Assembly (NCBI GenBank): GCA_022478985.1
Contig: JAKSZP010005645.1
Coordinates: 1-64,000 of the forward strand
DNA length: 64,000 nt
DNA from: Massospora cicadina
Lineage: Eukaryota > Entomophthoromycota > Entomophthoromycetes > Entomophthorales > Entomophthoraceae
Direction of reading: 5' to 3'
Part shown: positions 12,631 through 21,727 of the stretch, one piece after another
Numbering within the stretch: position 1 is the stretch's first letter
Layout: every line of letters starts with the position of its first letter
Program-made: the position numbers and the translations under genes
The notes under the pieces: model-generated
What the model saw: the letters and a program-made list of their open reading frames with translations, nothing else
Told to the model about the DNA's origin: nothing
The model's database searches: none

Positions 12631-13763
12631 ACCAGAGTTTGTTGAAAACATGCCTATTTCCAGGAGGCCATGAATCCTACGTTATAACCTTGTATAAAAA
12701 TGGTGACAAGTTGGACCTGGCCAACTGGCGCCCAGTTGCACTCTCCAATACTGACACAAAAATTCTAACAAAAATTTTAGCAGCCAGATTAGGCGCAATT
12801 GCCTCTGACGTCCTGTCACCCAACCAGTTTGGGTTTATACCAGGGCGTTCAATCTGGAACAACATACACCCTGTTGCAAACATTTGTCAATCCAAAGCAA
12901 CTAGTGCCCTGGACTTCTTGGATCAGGAAAAAGCGTATGACCGTGTTAGCTGGCCATACCTAAAAGAATATCTACATGCCTTCAAACTCCCACCAAGATT
13001 CATAAAGTGGGCGATGCTCCTAACAGAATCTGCAACCATGGTTGTATGCGGCCCTGGATTCCTAACAAACAAGATTAAACCACACATAGGGCTCAAACAA
13101 GGGGATCCCCTCAGCCCACTGCTATACAATTTCAGCTTTGACCCACTCCTCCAAGTAATTGACTCACATCTCATGGGGATAACCGCACAAGGACAACCAA
13201 CAGTCAAGATACTGGCTTTTGAAGATGACTGTGTAGCAGGTATAGCAAATAATGGAGATTCCCGACAGCTGGAACACACTCTAGAGGAATACTCCAAGGT
13301 GAGCAATGCATCGCTCAACAAAAGGAAGACAGAAATCATCCTCTTAGGCAAATACACAAACAATTGGGCCACAACATCAGAACTTCACACCAACACTCGA
13401 AGAAAAAACCCAATTATATTACCCTTTGCAACACCTCCCACCACCACTCCTGTCAGACACCTTGGAATCTGGGTAGATTCAGGGGGATATGCTAATGAGA
13501 CAATGGAAAGTAACCTGTTACAACGGGTATCCAAACGCGTCGCCTCCCTCAAGGGAAGAACCCCAGGACTAACAGGACGAGTTACAGTTGCTAACTCGCT
13601 CATCCTCCCAATACTGTGGTACCAGGCCCATGCGATAGCCTTCTCACCTACCTTTATACCTCAATTCGCGCGCTTATCCAGGGATGGCTGTGGCCTGGCT
13701 CTCACCCTCCTATACGGATGGAAACACTATTTGGCCTACGCTCAAGCGGAGGCATGGGACTAA
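12618..13763 (+). pseudogene. L1 ORF2, reverse transcriptase domain
   Basis: Copies element RNA into DNA at the nicked target. It is the longest open stretch in the window (381 codons). LINE RT blocks in order: LYKNGDKLDLANWRPV, TKILTKILAARL, QFGFIPGRSI, LDQEKAYDRVSW (first catalytic Asp), GLKQGDPLSPLLYNF, AFEDDCV at about 13215-13235 (both catalytic Asp kept; L2 has Ala where this has Glu), then SLNKRKTEIILLG (thumb side). The reading frame is left near 13680, where the similarity to L2 continues in the next frame (13616-13990). RT looks structurally complete, but it is separated from the endonuclease and C-terminus by frame breaks. Confidence 0.92.
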
Positions 13764-14773
13764 TAGATTTTGAGAGCCATGCCAATCACATCCTAGGTAC
13801 CTGGATAAAGGAAATCCTTGCTCCAGACCTCCCACAACAACATTGGTCCAGAGCAACAAGGACTAACTTTGCACAGGCGTTCAAATTAACCAACCCACAT
13901 AGTCCACCCAGACTACTTTCATACCTTGTCAAACATCCTACTGCAACAGGTCCACATGGAACCTCCCCTCATAACAAACATATACTCTGAACTATCCGCC
14001 ATATGAGATGGACCATAGAGAACATGGGTACTATACAGGGAAGGGACGACCCAGCCCTAATTCAAATTAAGAAGCCCAGAAAACCACCCCCAGAGGGATA
14101 TGCTCGCAACAACCCCAAGCATAGCTAAGATATAATACCTAGATATGCTGGACATTCCCTATGATTTAACCACACAGAAAGCAATGTGGAAAATGACACA
14201 CCACCCATTCCTACAGCTGAGGATAAGAGCAAATGCATGGCGCTGTTTAAGAAGGGCCTATAGGACGGCGGACCGCTCCAACTCCCTCTACAAAACATGT
14301 GCAGTATGTGGAGGGAAGGGATCCCTACATCACAGCCTAGAAACATGCCCCCCACCAAAGCTATATGGCAGGAAGTCGCACGCCTGCTCAAGATTCAATC
14401 CGAACAGGAATTCTTGATATCAAAGAGTATCTTCGCGCTCCAGATCGAGTCACCAACTCCATCTACCCTCCGCTCCCTAATAATACCCATTGCAATGTGG
14501 ACAATATACACAATTGCATTATATGCGTTCAAGGGCACGGTCCCAACCATTCTTGGGATTATTAACAGATTCCATATCCACTTACTAGAGCACTTCCAAG
14601 CCTGGCTCTATGGATATATGAGACCAAGACAAAAAGCGCTCATAGAATCATGGTTCCCACTCTGGTTCCTCCACACAGACCCTTTCCTTCACACCTGCTC
14701 CATAGCAGGGGAAACCCCTTGGAGTAGTGCACCAACCCCCCATACCTGGCAGTCCCGCTGGCAACAGGGGTAA
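13616..14773 (+). pseudogene. L1 ORF2, C-terminal region with Cys/His motif
   Basis: C-terminal part of ORF2 in two or three frames: 13616-13990, 14145-14417 and 14297-14773. The second holds the motif at 14298-14348, Cys-Ala-Val-Cys then His and Cys (CX2CX7HX4C), followed by a Pro- and Trp-bearing segment; such a zinc-binding motif after the thumb is common in LINE ORF2 and contributes to RNA and DNA binding. The end reading WSSAPTPHTWQSRWQQG stops at 14771-14773, about 105 bp before the 3' end of the element. L2 shows the same layout at 39945-40594, which confirms that the frame changes here are mutations. Confidence 0.85.
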
Positions 14774-14879
14774 CTTGAGTACCCTGGGGTGCCCAATTTT
14801 TATATTTCTTAGTTATTCTCTTAGTTTCACATATATTCGGTAATGCCTGTCCCCTGGTCAGCTTACCTCGGTTAAATAA

Positions 14880-14896
14880 AAGGTGACAAGGCTATC
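14880..14896. repeat. Right target-site duplication of LINE L1
   Basis: aaggtgacaaggctatc, identical to 9646-9662. Confidence 0.93.
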
Positions 14897-15819
14897 CCAC
14901 ATACTTACATTGGTACCATGGAACAAAACGGATCCAAATGACTCCCTTCTTCAGATATACATGTTCTATCTGAACCTGTTGGGTATTCAAGCCCTCCTTT
15001 AAAAGAGAATGTTCCAGAGACTGAAATCATTCAGTGTTAATTCTTGTGTATGAGGGTGCAATGGAACACGCCACGGAATATCAAAAATGTTAGCACATTC
15101 AAACCTGTCTGGATAGCAAGGCTCAAGAAATCAGGATACCTTACTTTAAAGTGTGTACCACTTCTTTGGTGATAAAGCATGCTTTATTTTATAATTCAGA
15201 AGTAACATATTCCTTTCTAAACGCAAACAGGCTTTAATGAAAATCTCCTCAAGATGGGGTAAACCAATATCAAAATCACCAAGCTGATTTATCAAGAAGC
15301 TCAGACCTTTGCATCCTGTGATCAAGTTGACTTGGATGATGACATTGCTGCTATTCTCTCTGCATTTAGCACAGTTTCACTCTTATGCTACATTTCCAGA
15401 GTGCAAAGAAGATGTACAAACCTATTATCAATAATAAAGAATCTATAATGCAGTTGCCTGAGCCATAGGTGCGTTGACATCTAACAAGGGGAATCAGCCT
15501 CATATACATGCATTAGGACAGTTCCAGACACTTAAACCCTGCCACGACAGTTGGGCACCACTAGTGCTAAAAAAACCCTGCCACGACACTTGCTCCTACT
15601 GTGGAATTTTTGGACATTAAGAGGAATCATGTTGGAAGAAAAAGGCTGATGAGGCGGGAACGTAGAGATATCTTAGGGCATGAGACATGTTCTTCTGGCA
15701 ACTCTGCAACTCACTCCCAATCTATTGACACTTTGTGCGATGAATAATACATCCTTTTCTATCCTGAGAAATTGGATGTTCCAGAATTGCTGATTTAAAA
15801 TAAAGGTTATCTTCTTCTT
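14897..15819 (+). pseudogene. G5 gag, second part with zinc knuckle (broken)
   Basis: Resumes G5 gag after L1. Many stops, but codons at 15591-15632 read Cys-Ser-Tyr-Cys-Gly-Ile-Phe-Gly-His-stop-Glu-Glu-Ser-Cys, a CX2CX4HX4C knuckle interrupted by one TAA, followed by Trp-Lys-Lys-Lys. This nucleocapsid-type motif binds the element RNA and marks the C-terminal part of gag. Immediately before it sits micro-insertion B (15550-15575), which duplicated 16 bp of gag. G1 entered at 15819. Confidence 0.75.
15534..15588 (+). mobile_element. Micro-insertion B: 26-bp poly-A insertion with 16-bp direct repeats
   Basis: aaaccctgccacgaca is present at 15534-15549 and 15573-15588. The insert between them (15550-15575) reads gttgg, then gcaccactagtgctaaaaaa. 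It interrupts G5 gag just before the zinc knuckle, so it is younger than G5. The core gcaccactagtgc can fold (GCAC/GTGC) and contains the palindrome CACTAGTG. Confidence 0.82.
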
Positions 15820-16703
15820 TGTCAGATCTCCATGACATAATTGAGGGCACATATTTAAGGATAAAGCTGAACGTTAGGAGATTAAAAAGATTAAATTTGC
15901 AGGCCTCTCTGATCTTGAATATGCCCTCTACCAACGTTGAGTACAGGCAGAATATGCCCAAGTTGGCCCTGATAATGTGCGTGATGCTCAACTGGAGTTA
16001 CAACTAGAGCGTCAAAATGTACCAGCTACGTTCTCATTCTTAATGGTTCTTTATGGTTGCTAGAGGAACAGGGTTTTGAAACCCGTTACATTTTAATACC
16101 AAATTGGGATGAGTCCATATACAATCTATAACTTTTGTTTAGTCAATTTTAAGTTACAGAATCCAGGCTGATGGTAGCATGCGGCTATTGGTTCATTTAT
16201 GCTTAGCATCACTTCTGCCAATTATTTACTCACCCCATTGTTTAAATATGTTTCTATTAGATCAACTTTCCTTTTTGGTCAACTTCCTAATAGATATCTC
16301 CCCTTGGTTTAAGTTTTTTATTGTTCCTTGGGTGAACCTGTGTGTAGACCTCCCCAAGGATGTCTCTAACAATGTTATTTACTTTAATTTCAACAAAAAT
16401 TTCTACTGTATCTGGTGCTTCACTTGGCTGCCCTGGTCCCCTCCAGATTGAAACAAACAAGCACCCCAACACAGATCTCCACTTAGTTATGGACTACCTT
16501 TGGATTCCAACCAAGTTTTGTTGTTTATCTGCTATCAACTAATATATATCTCGTTGTAAACCCTTTCCCTGGGTCCCTTTTACTTTGGCACCCTCTGCGG
16601 TGCCCTGTTTCCAATCTTGCTATTGACTAGTTCCCTGGCGGTGTGGCTGCACATCCTTCACCACCTCTCTGGGAAGGAGAGAGTTACGAACACTCTCTTG
16701 ACA
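15820..16703 (+). repeat. G1 5' LTR
   Basis: 884 bp, TGTCAGATC at the start and CTTGACA at the end, aligned with the 3' copy from 21728 and, more loosely, with both LTRs of G2. The start matches TGTCAT.. of the relatives. The following bases ttagtcaactaacc do not look like a tRNA-complementary site starting TGG. Confidence 0.88.
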
Positions 16704-17949
16704 TTAGTCAACTAACCTTTTTATTTTACATACATGAGATTTATCTTTGTGGGGCTTTTATTATGTGTAAATTGGGTGTGCTGGCCGTTTGTCATGGCCA
16801 CTATGTTGCTCACCACACTTTTCTCATTTAAATTTAGTTTGGTGTTTTTCAGCATCATTCTTATAAATGCCAACTGGGAATTTCCCACCCTTCCTGCTCG
16901 TACCTAGTGGACTCAGATATTTTGTGATTTTTTGTTGTAATTCTCTGACTTTCCCCTCAAATTTATTCTGAAATTCAAAAGGCTTTTGCTTCCCTCACGC
17001 TGGTAGCTTTTTTGGTAATAACAAAATGTCTTGTTCTCAACCACCTATTGTGGGAGGTGGATTTTATATATGAACTGTCTCCAGAGGCCTATTGGGTTTT
17101 TGTGGTGTTTTTCACACAGCCACTTTTGTGGAAATTAGTAATGGGTTTAGAGCGTGTCCTGGAGCAGCATTTTCCTGATGTGTCATCTATTTATATATTA
17201 TATGAGTTTTTTCTCTACAACAGCTGGCCGCCCAGTTAAATTATATTTAAATAATTTTTTGTGAACGAGAACAGGCCCTACCTTTGCCCAACGTTGTTAA
17301 AGCGTCATTTCTCCATTCCACCTTAGACCTCCTCTCAAGAAACTCCCTGATTTGGAAATCAATCCCTTCAAACTTTGACCAACCGATTGAAGCTCTTTGA
17401 GGAAGTTTCTCCGCCCCAACTCAGAAGGGGCCAGGTAATTTGACCGTCATTGTTTCACCAGAGGCGGCCCCTATATATGGGGCCTAAAATCACACGTGCT
17501 CCCTTATGAATGAGGAATCTTATCAACCTAATCCTTTGAGTTCTTCCAAATTTGTAGATGAATAGTAATCTATCTCCAAGTTTAAATTAAATTTTACAGA
17601 CAATTCCAATGCAATGATGTCACCTGTGGAAGCTCCTATAAATATAGTGACCTCAATTAGTGTTTTTCACTTGAACGGGGCAGTGCTCCCCACTAATTCC
17701 CTCCCCAATGTGGCGGAATTTGAGGGTCCAGGAGAGTTTAGCCCTAAAACTAACAAAAAACGATTCAACAAAAACGTAGTTTCTTTGCACCACGTTTCTG
17801 TGGTGCAGGCCAAAGCATCAATGAAGTGCTTGGTGATGATGGCCCTAGAAAACAAAGCACACCTGACCATTAGAGCAGGTATGGGGTCGTTGAAGTCCAA
17901 AAACGCGTTTTATAATGCAAATGATATACAAAATGGAGCCATTTATTAG
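16704..17949 (+). pseudogene. G1 leader and gag-like region (broken)
   Basis: Downstream of the LTR a leader block (16761-16822) is nearly identical to G2. From about 16960 the sequence is coding-like in shifting frames: 17012-17239 (75 codons) and 17614-17949 (111 codons, beginning MMSPVEAP). The second is followed in the same direction by the protease region, so it probably covers the end of gag or the gag-pol junction. No zinc knuckle was found. The corresponding G2 region (49860-50760) is similar and also broken, so both lost coding ability. A perfect 8-bp hairpin at 17786-17807 is conserved between the two. Confidence 0.6.
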
Positions 17950-18780
17950 TCCTTCCAGCTCTTATGTGGGCCCTATTTCAGTATATAAAATTAAACCTGA
18001 GAACCCTCGCTTGACCACTATCATGATCTAAACTACACAGGGGTGGGAAAGGAGTTTCTTCAAAAAAATTAAAATGTTTATGCAACTACTGAAAATATGG
18101 TGTGATATGTGCAATCAGTAGTAAAAGTGATCAATTATCTCTCTCCATTTTATGATGCAAAAACATATCCTGAAGGCATTCTTATGCCTGAAGAATAGTT
18201 TTCTGGTGAGGTGTTGGAGTTTTCTGCTTTGAATAAAGACCATTCTGGACTTTTATTGTTGAATGCTACCCTCTCATCCACCTTTAGGGAAAATCAGCAC
18301 AATTATTTTGATGGATACAGGAGCCTTTGAGAATTTTATTGACTAAGATCTTGCCAACTACCTTGAGTTGATTACTTGTCAGGTGGTATGGTTAGGGAGT
18401 GGCTTCACAAGGTATTTCCACGCTAAAGGTTATGGGGTTATGGGATTATCAAGTTGGCAAATATCATTTGGCTGACCGCTTCCAAGCAATCAAATCTTCT
18501 ATAAACCATTATTTTGGTTTTAGAGTGGTGGCAAAAGTTTGACGTCAGAACCAATTTGAAAGACAATACCTTGTCCTGAATTATAAAGAATGGTCAAAAC
18601 TAGTGATCCCTTTGTCTGAAGTTAACTCTCAGGTCGATTTGCCCCAAAGACCAAGGTCCACACTCTCAGTCTTGTTCCGTTGCTGAAGTCATCTTTGGAG
18701 CTATATTTCACTTCCTTTTTGAAGGGGCTAAAATTTTCGTTTTTTTGCAGCTTCAACCAATGTACTACCAGAACATTCAG
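17950..18780 (+). pseudogene. G1 retropepsin and pre-RT region (broken)
   Basis: Aspartic protease that matures Gag-Pol. The segment at about 18300-18360 reads DTGAFENFID followed by a stop and DLANYL, the G1 version of the active-site loop (Asp-Thr-Gly-Ala); G2 has the same segment at 51103-51160. Upstream lies a conserved lead-in (SALNKDHSGLLLLNATL). Several stops and frame changes make it inactive. G1 lacks the 561-bp insertion that G2 carries just after this domain, so the linker to 18476 is short. Confidence 0.72.
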
Positions 18781-19690
18781 AGTTTTATAACTATTCAAGC
18801 TCACCATTGATCTGGTGCATATTTCTTCTCCAATTTACCCTTTGACCGTATGGGAGGATTTGTCCATGAATGTATGGGTTAAAAAGCACTTAGCTAAAAG
18901 GCGTAATATTTCAGCGTGGCTTTTTAGCGAGCTCCCCACTTTTTTGTGTAGAAAGCCAATGGTACCTTACGCCCATGTGTAGATTATGAAAATTCAATGG
19001 CACAGCCCTAGATTTACATTCCATCATGGTTGACTCACAGATTTCTTATTATGTGGAGAAGGCGAAAATCTTCTCCAAACTGGACTGCTTAAATGCATTT
19101 AATCCGATCTGGATCAAGAAGGGTCAGGAGTGGCTAACCGCGTTTCATACCTAAAAAGGATCTTCCAGCTTTGTGTTATGACCTATGGGCTTGAAAAACG
19201 CCTGCTATCTTTCAAAGCCATATTGATGCGGTTTTGGGTCCTGCTGAGTGCGTGCGTGTAGGCTTACATGGATAATATTCTGGTGTTTCCCCTAATCTAG
19301 AGTCCCAAAAATGCACCTGTGGCAAGTAATGGAGAGGTTAAAGGCAGCCAACCTTACGCAGAAAATCAGTAAGTGTATGTTCTTTAAGTCCCAGGTCACC
19401 TTCTTGGGAAACGTCATGTTTGATCAAGGCCATATGAAAACTCCAGACAAGGAGAAGTTGATTCATGAGTGTCCCACTTAACTTTAATTAAGGGATTTGA
19501 GAAGCTCTTTGGGGACGTGTATGTTTCTTAAAAAATTTATGCCATTTTTCTGTTGTGTCAACGCCTTTGTACAAGTCAAGTGGAGCAAAAATGCTCCAGT
19601 GGTCCCCTCGTTTTGCAAGATGCCTTCCAAGAAGTAAAGTTCGCCATGTTGTACACGTCCAACCTTTTCCATAAAGATCCCATAAAGGAG
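18781..19690 (+). pseudogene. G1 reverse transcriptase (frameshifted; YMDD to YMDN)
   Basis: RT remnants in several frames, best read beside G2. Visible: SSPIYPLTV, a segment around 18900-18970 equal to the G2 AKGAIFQRASPV block, then AYMDNILVF at 19262-19288. The catalytic motif is normally Tyr-X-Asp-Asp; here the second Asp codon is AAT, so polymerase activity would be lost even without the frame breaks. The thumb and connection continue to 19500. Confidence 0.78.
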
Positions 19691-20138
19691 TATATTGTGG
19701 CTACTGATGCCTCCAACTTCACCATTGCAGAGCCTTATTACAATTAGGTAAATATGGAATAGAGCATCCAGTGGTATATTTCTCTTGGAAGATGTCTCTG
19801 CCTGAGTTAAATTACGCCGTTTATGACAAAGAGTTACTGACAGTGGTTGATGCACTTACCTATTGGCGTCATAACTTGCTTGACTCATCCCAGCCATTCC
19901 GCATGTGTACAGATCACTTTGCCTTATTGTACTACTGCGCACCTCATGTCTTGACCCATGGCAAACCCGCTGGCATGAAACCCTAACTCAATTTGTGTTC
20001 TTATATGAATTTATGAAGGGCGAGGAGAATGGTTTGGTGGATGTTTTGAGCCAAAACCCTTCACAAGCTCCTAATCCCAAGGATGTAGATGTACAAAACA
20101 CCCAGTTGGTGATTCCACCGGGTAAGATTGTGTCCTAA
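19553..20138 (+). pseudogene. G1 RNase H domain and tether (frameshifted)
   Basis: RNase H removes the RNA strand after minus-strand synthesis. Recognisable: YIVATDASNFTIAEP at about 19690-19735 (first catalytic Asp in TDAS), then from 19771 FSWKMSLPELNYAVYDKELL (catalytic Glu region) and CTDHFALLYY (TDH). A frame change near 19975 leads to the tether HETLTQF..GLVDVLSQNPSQ, which ends at a TAA at 20136-20138. From 19927 to about 20627 the DNA is almost identical to G2 (53290-53990), including this stop. Confidence 0.82.
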
Positions 20139-20150
20139 CATCCCTCTCCC

Positions 20151-21300
20151 ATGACCTATGGGTCAGCGCTTGCTCCTCTGGAAAATGCAGAGGAATATGG
20201 TATGTTCAGAAAGGTGGTCCTTTCACAGCCCTTGTCAACAGAATATACTATGGTCCTCGCCAAGAGCGAGTTAAATCAGGAAGATATTGCTAGAGGGTAC
20301 CATGTGAAGGTTGAGATGGTGTGGTTTCAGGAACGCTAATGGGTTCCCACCAGACCCCTTTGCCTAGAAACCATCCGGGACCATCATGACAGTATTACTG
20401 TTGGACATCCTGGGAAGGCGAAGACTCTAGATCTAATTCACCATACTTAAAATTGGAAGGGATTAGCCACGCAGGTTGCCAGGTATTGTAAAGTGTTCCT
20501 GGTCTTTAACCAAATGAAACTGAATTTCCAGTCCTTTGTGGAGTTGTTGGTACCAGTTCAAAATACTGAATGGCCTTGGTCTTCCTTATCAGTGGATTTT
20601 ATTGTGGAATTGCTTGTATCTGATGGCTACTATGTCATTATGGTAGTGGCGGGCCATTTTACAAAGTTCGCCCACTTTATTCCCTGCAGGACCACTGTAA
20701 CTGTGGCTGAGATGGTTAAGCTCTTCATATCTCATGTGTTTTCTCTTCACGTGGTCCCCCAAGAAATAATTAGGGATTGTAAGCCCCAATTTACCTCTGT
20801 CTTTTTGGAGAGTTGTGCAAGACTCTTCATATCTGACCATGCCGTTCAACTGCTTATAACCCCCAATCAGATGGGCTGACTGAACGAGTGAACAAGTGCT
20901 TGATACAGTTCCTATGGTGTTACACTGCTGCGGATCATTTGGACTGGGTTTCCCATCTTCTCATGAACCAATTCAGCTATAACAACGCCCAACTTGCATC
21001 TATCAGTTGTTGCCCCTTTTTTTCCAGCTATGGATTCAACCCTGCCTTCAAATATGGAGCCCAGTTGTGGATCCAAGATGGAAGCTTTGGTGGAATTTGC
21101 AAAGACAACCATGAAAGTACACCATGGGGTGAACACAACTTTGGATGCGGAAATGCAAGCTTATATGGGGAACGTGGACAGAAAAATATGGGTGAATCCT
21201 GCATACAAGGAGGGGATCTCGTGATGCTTGATTCTAAAAGCATCCCTATCAAGCAGCCATGCAAAAAAAACTGTGACTGAAGGGGATTGGGCCTTACTGC
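20151..21300 (+). pseudogene. G1 integrase (broken)
   Basis: Inserts the cDNA copy into host DNA. Parts visible: zinc-binding region (DHHDSITVGHPGKAKTLDL, then YCKVF where the second Cys of the HHCC set has become Phe; G2 keeps KVC), catalytic core with SVDFIVELL (first Asp) and IIRDCKPQFTS (second Asp; usually SDRGPQFTS), and SDGLTERVN in another frame (Glu). Stops at 20337-20339 and near 20450 are shared with G2. After 20888 the frame changes several times through the C-terminal domain with a VRKVGHA-like GPY/F segment near 21300. Confidence 0.82.
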
Positions 21301-21727
21301 ATTGTCAGAAAGGTGGGCCATGCCTCATACTAGTTGAATCTCCCCTCATTCCATGTCTTTTCAGTCTTCTATGAAATTAAGCTTAGGTTGATAGAGGGCC
21401 CCTACCAGAGACTCCAGAAGCTTATCTCATAGATGGGGCGCCGGAGTAGGAAGTGGAGGAGAATGTAGCTTCACGCTAAGTAAGAAGAAGTTTTGAGTAC
21501 CTTATAGCCTGGAAGGGATTCAACGCAGTGAAGAACAGTTAGGTACCAGTGCACAACTGCGCCCATGCCCAAGATCTGGTCAATTTTTCACAAAGCGTTT
21601 CCCCAAGGCTGCAAAACCTAAGTTGTATTAAACTATCACTGCCATGAAGCTGGCCCCAGCCCAAAAGAACTTTTCCTTGACAAAAGCCCCTGGAGGGGGG
21701 TGGAGCCTCAAAAGGACAAGAGGGTAA
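21301..21727 (+). pseudogene. G1 integrase C-terminus: chromodomain and purine tract
   Basis: Translation around 21437-21610 gives EVEENVAS, then EYLIAWKGFNAV and a V-P-V-H segment, the pattern Y-L-x-x-W-K-G-F and W/V-x-P of a chromodomain that reads methylated histone tails and steers chromoviruses toward heterochromatin. It ends about 115 bp before the 3' LTR, which is directly preceded by the purine-rich primer ggacaagagggtaa (21714-21727) for plus-strand synthesis. Confidence 0.75.

Larger units (their letters stand above)
9663..14879 (+). mobile_element. L1: full-length APE-type LINE (non-LTR retrotransposon) inserted in G5 gag
   Basis: 5,217 bp between perfect 17-bp target duplications. 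Contents in order: ORF1 protein with a CCHC knuckle, ORF2 with an apurinic-type endonuclease, reverse transcriptase and a C-terminal Cys/His motif. It ends ggttaaataaa, a short A-rich tail rather than a long poly-A. The 5' end is not truncated: the first bases (ttctttctcgt, then caatcacttt) match the start of L2 at 35462. No RNase H domain was seen. The domain order fits fungal Tad1-like LINEs, but the clade cannot be settled by eye. Both ORFs are broken by frameshifts, and the endonuclease has lost a catalytic Asp. Confidence 0.92.

Noticed and set aside
12923..13372. 149-codon minus-strand open stretch
   Set aside because: Antisense shadow of the L1 reverse transcriptase.
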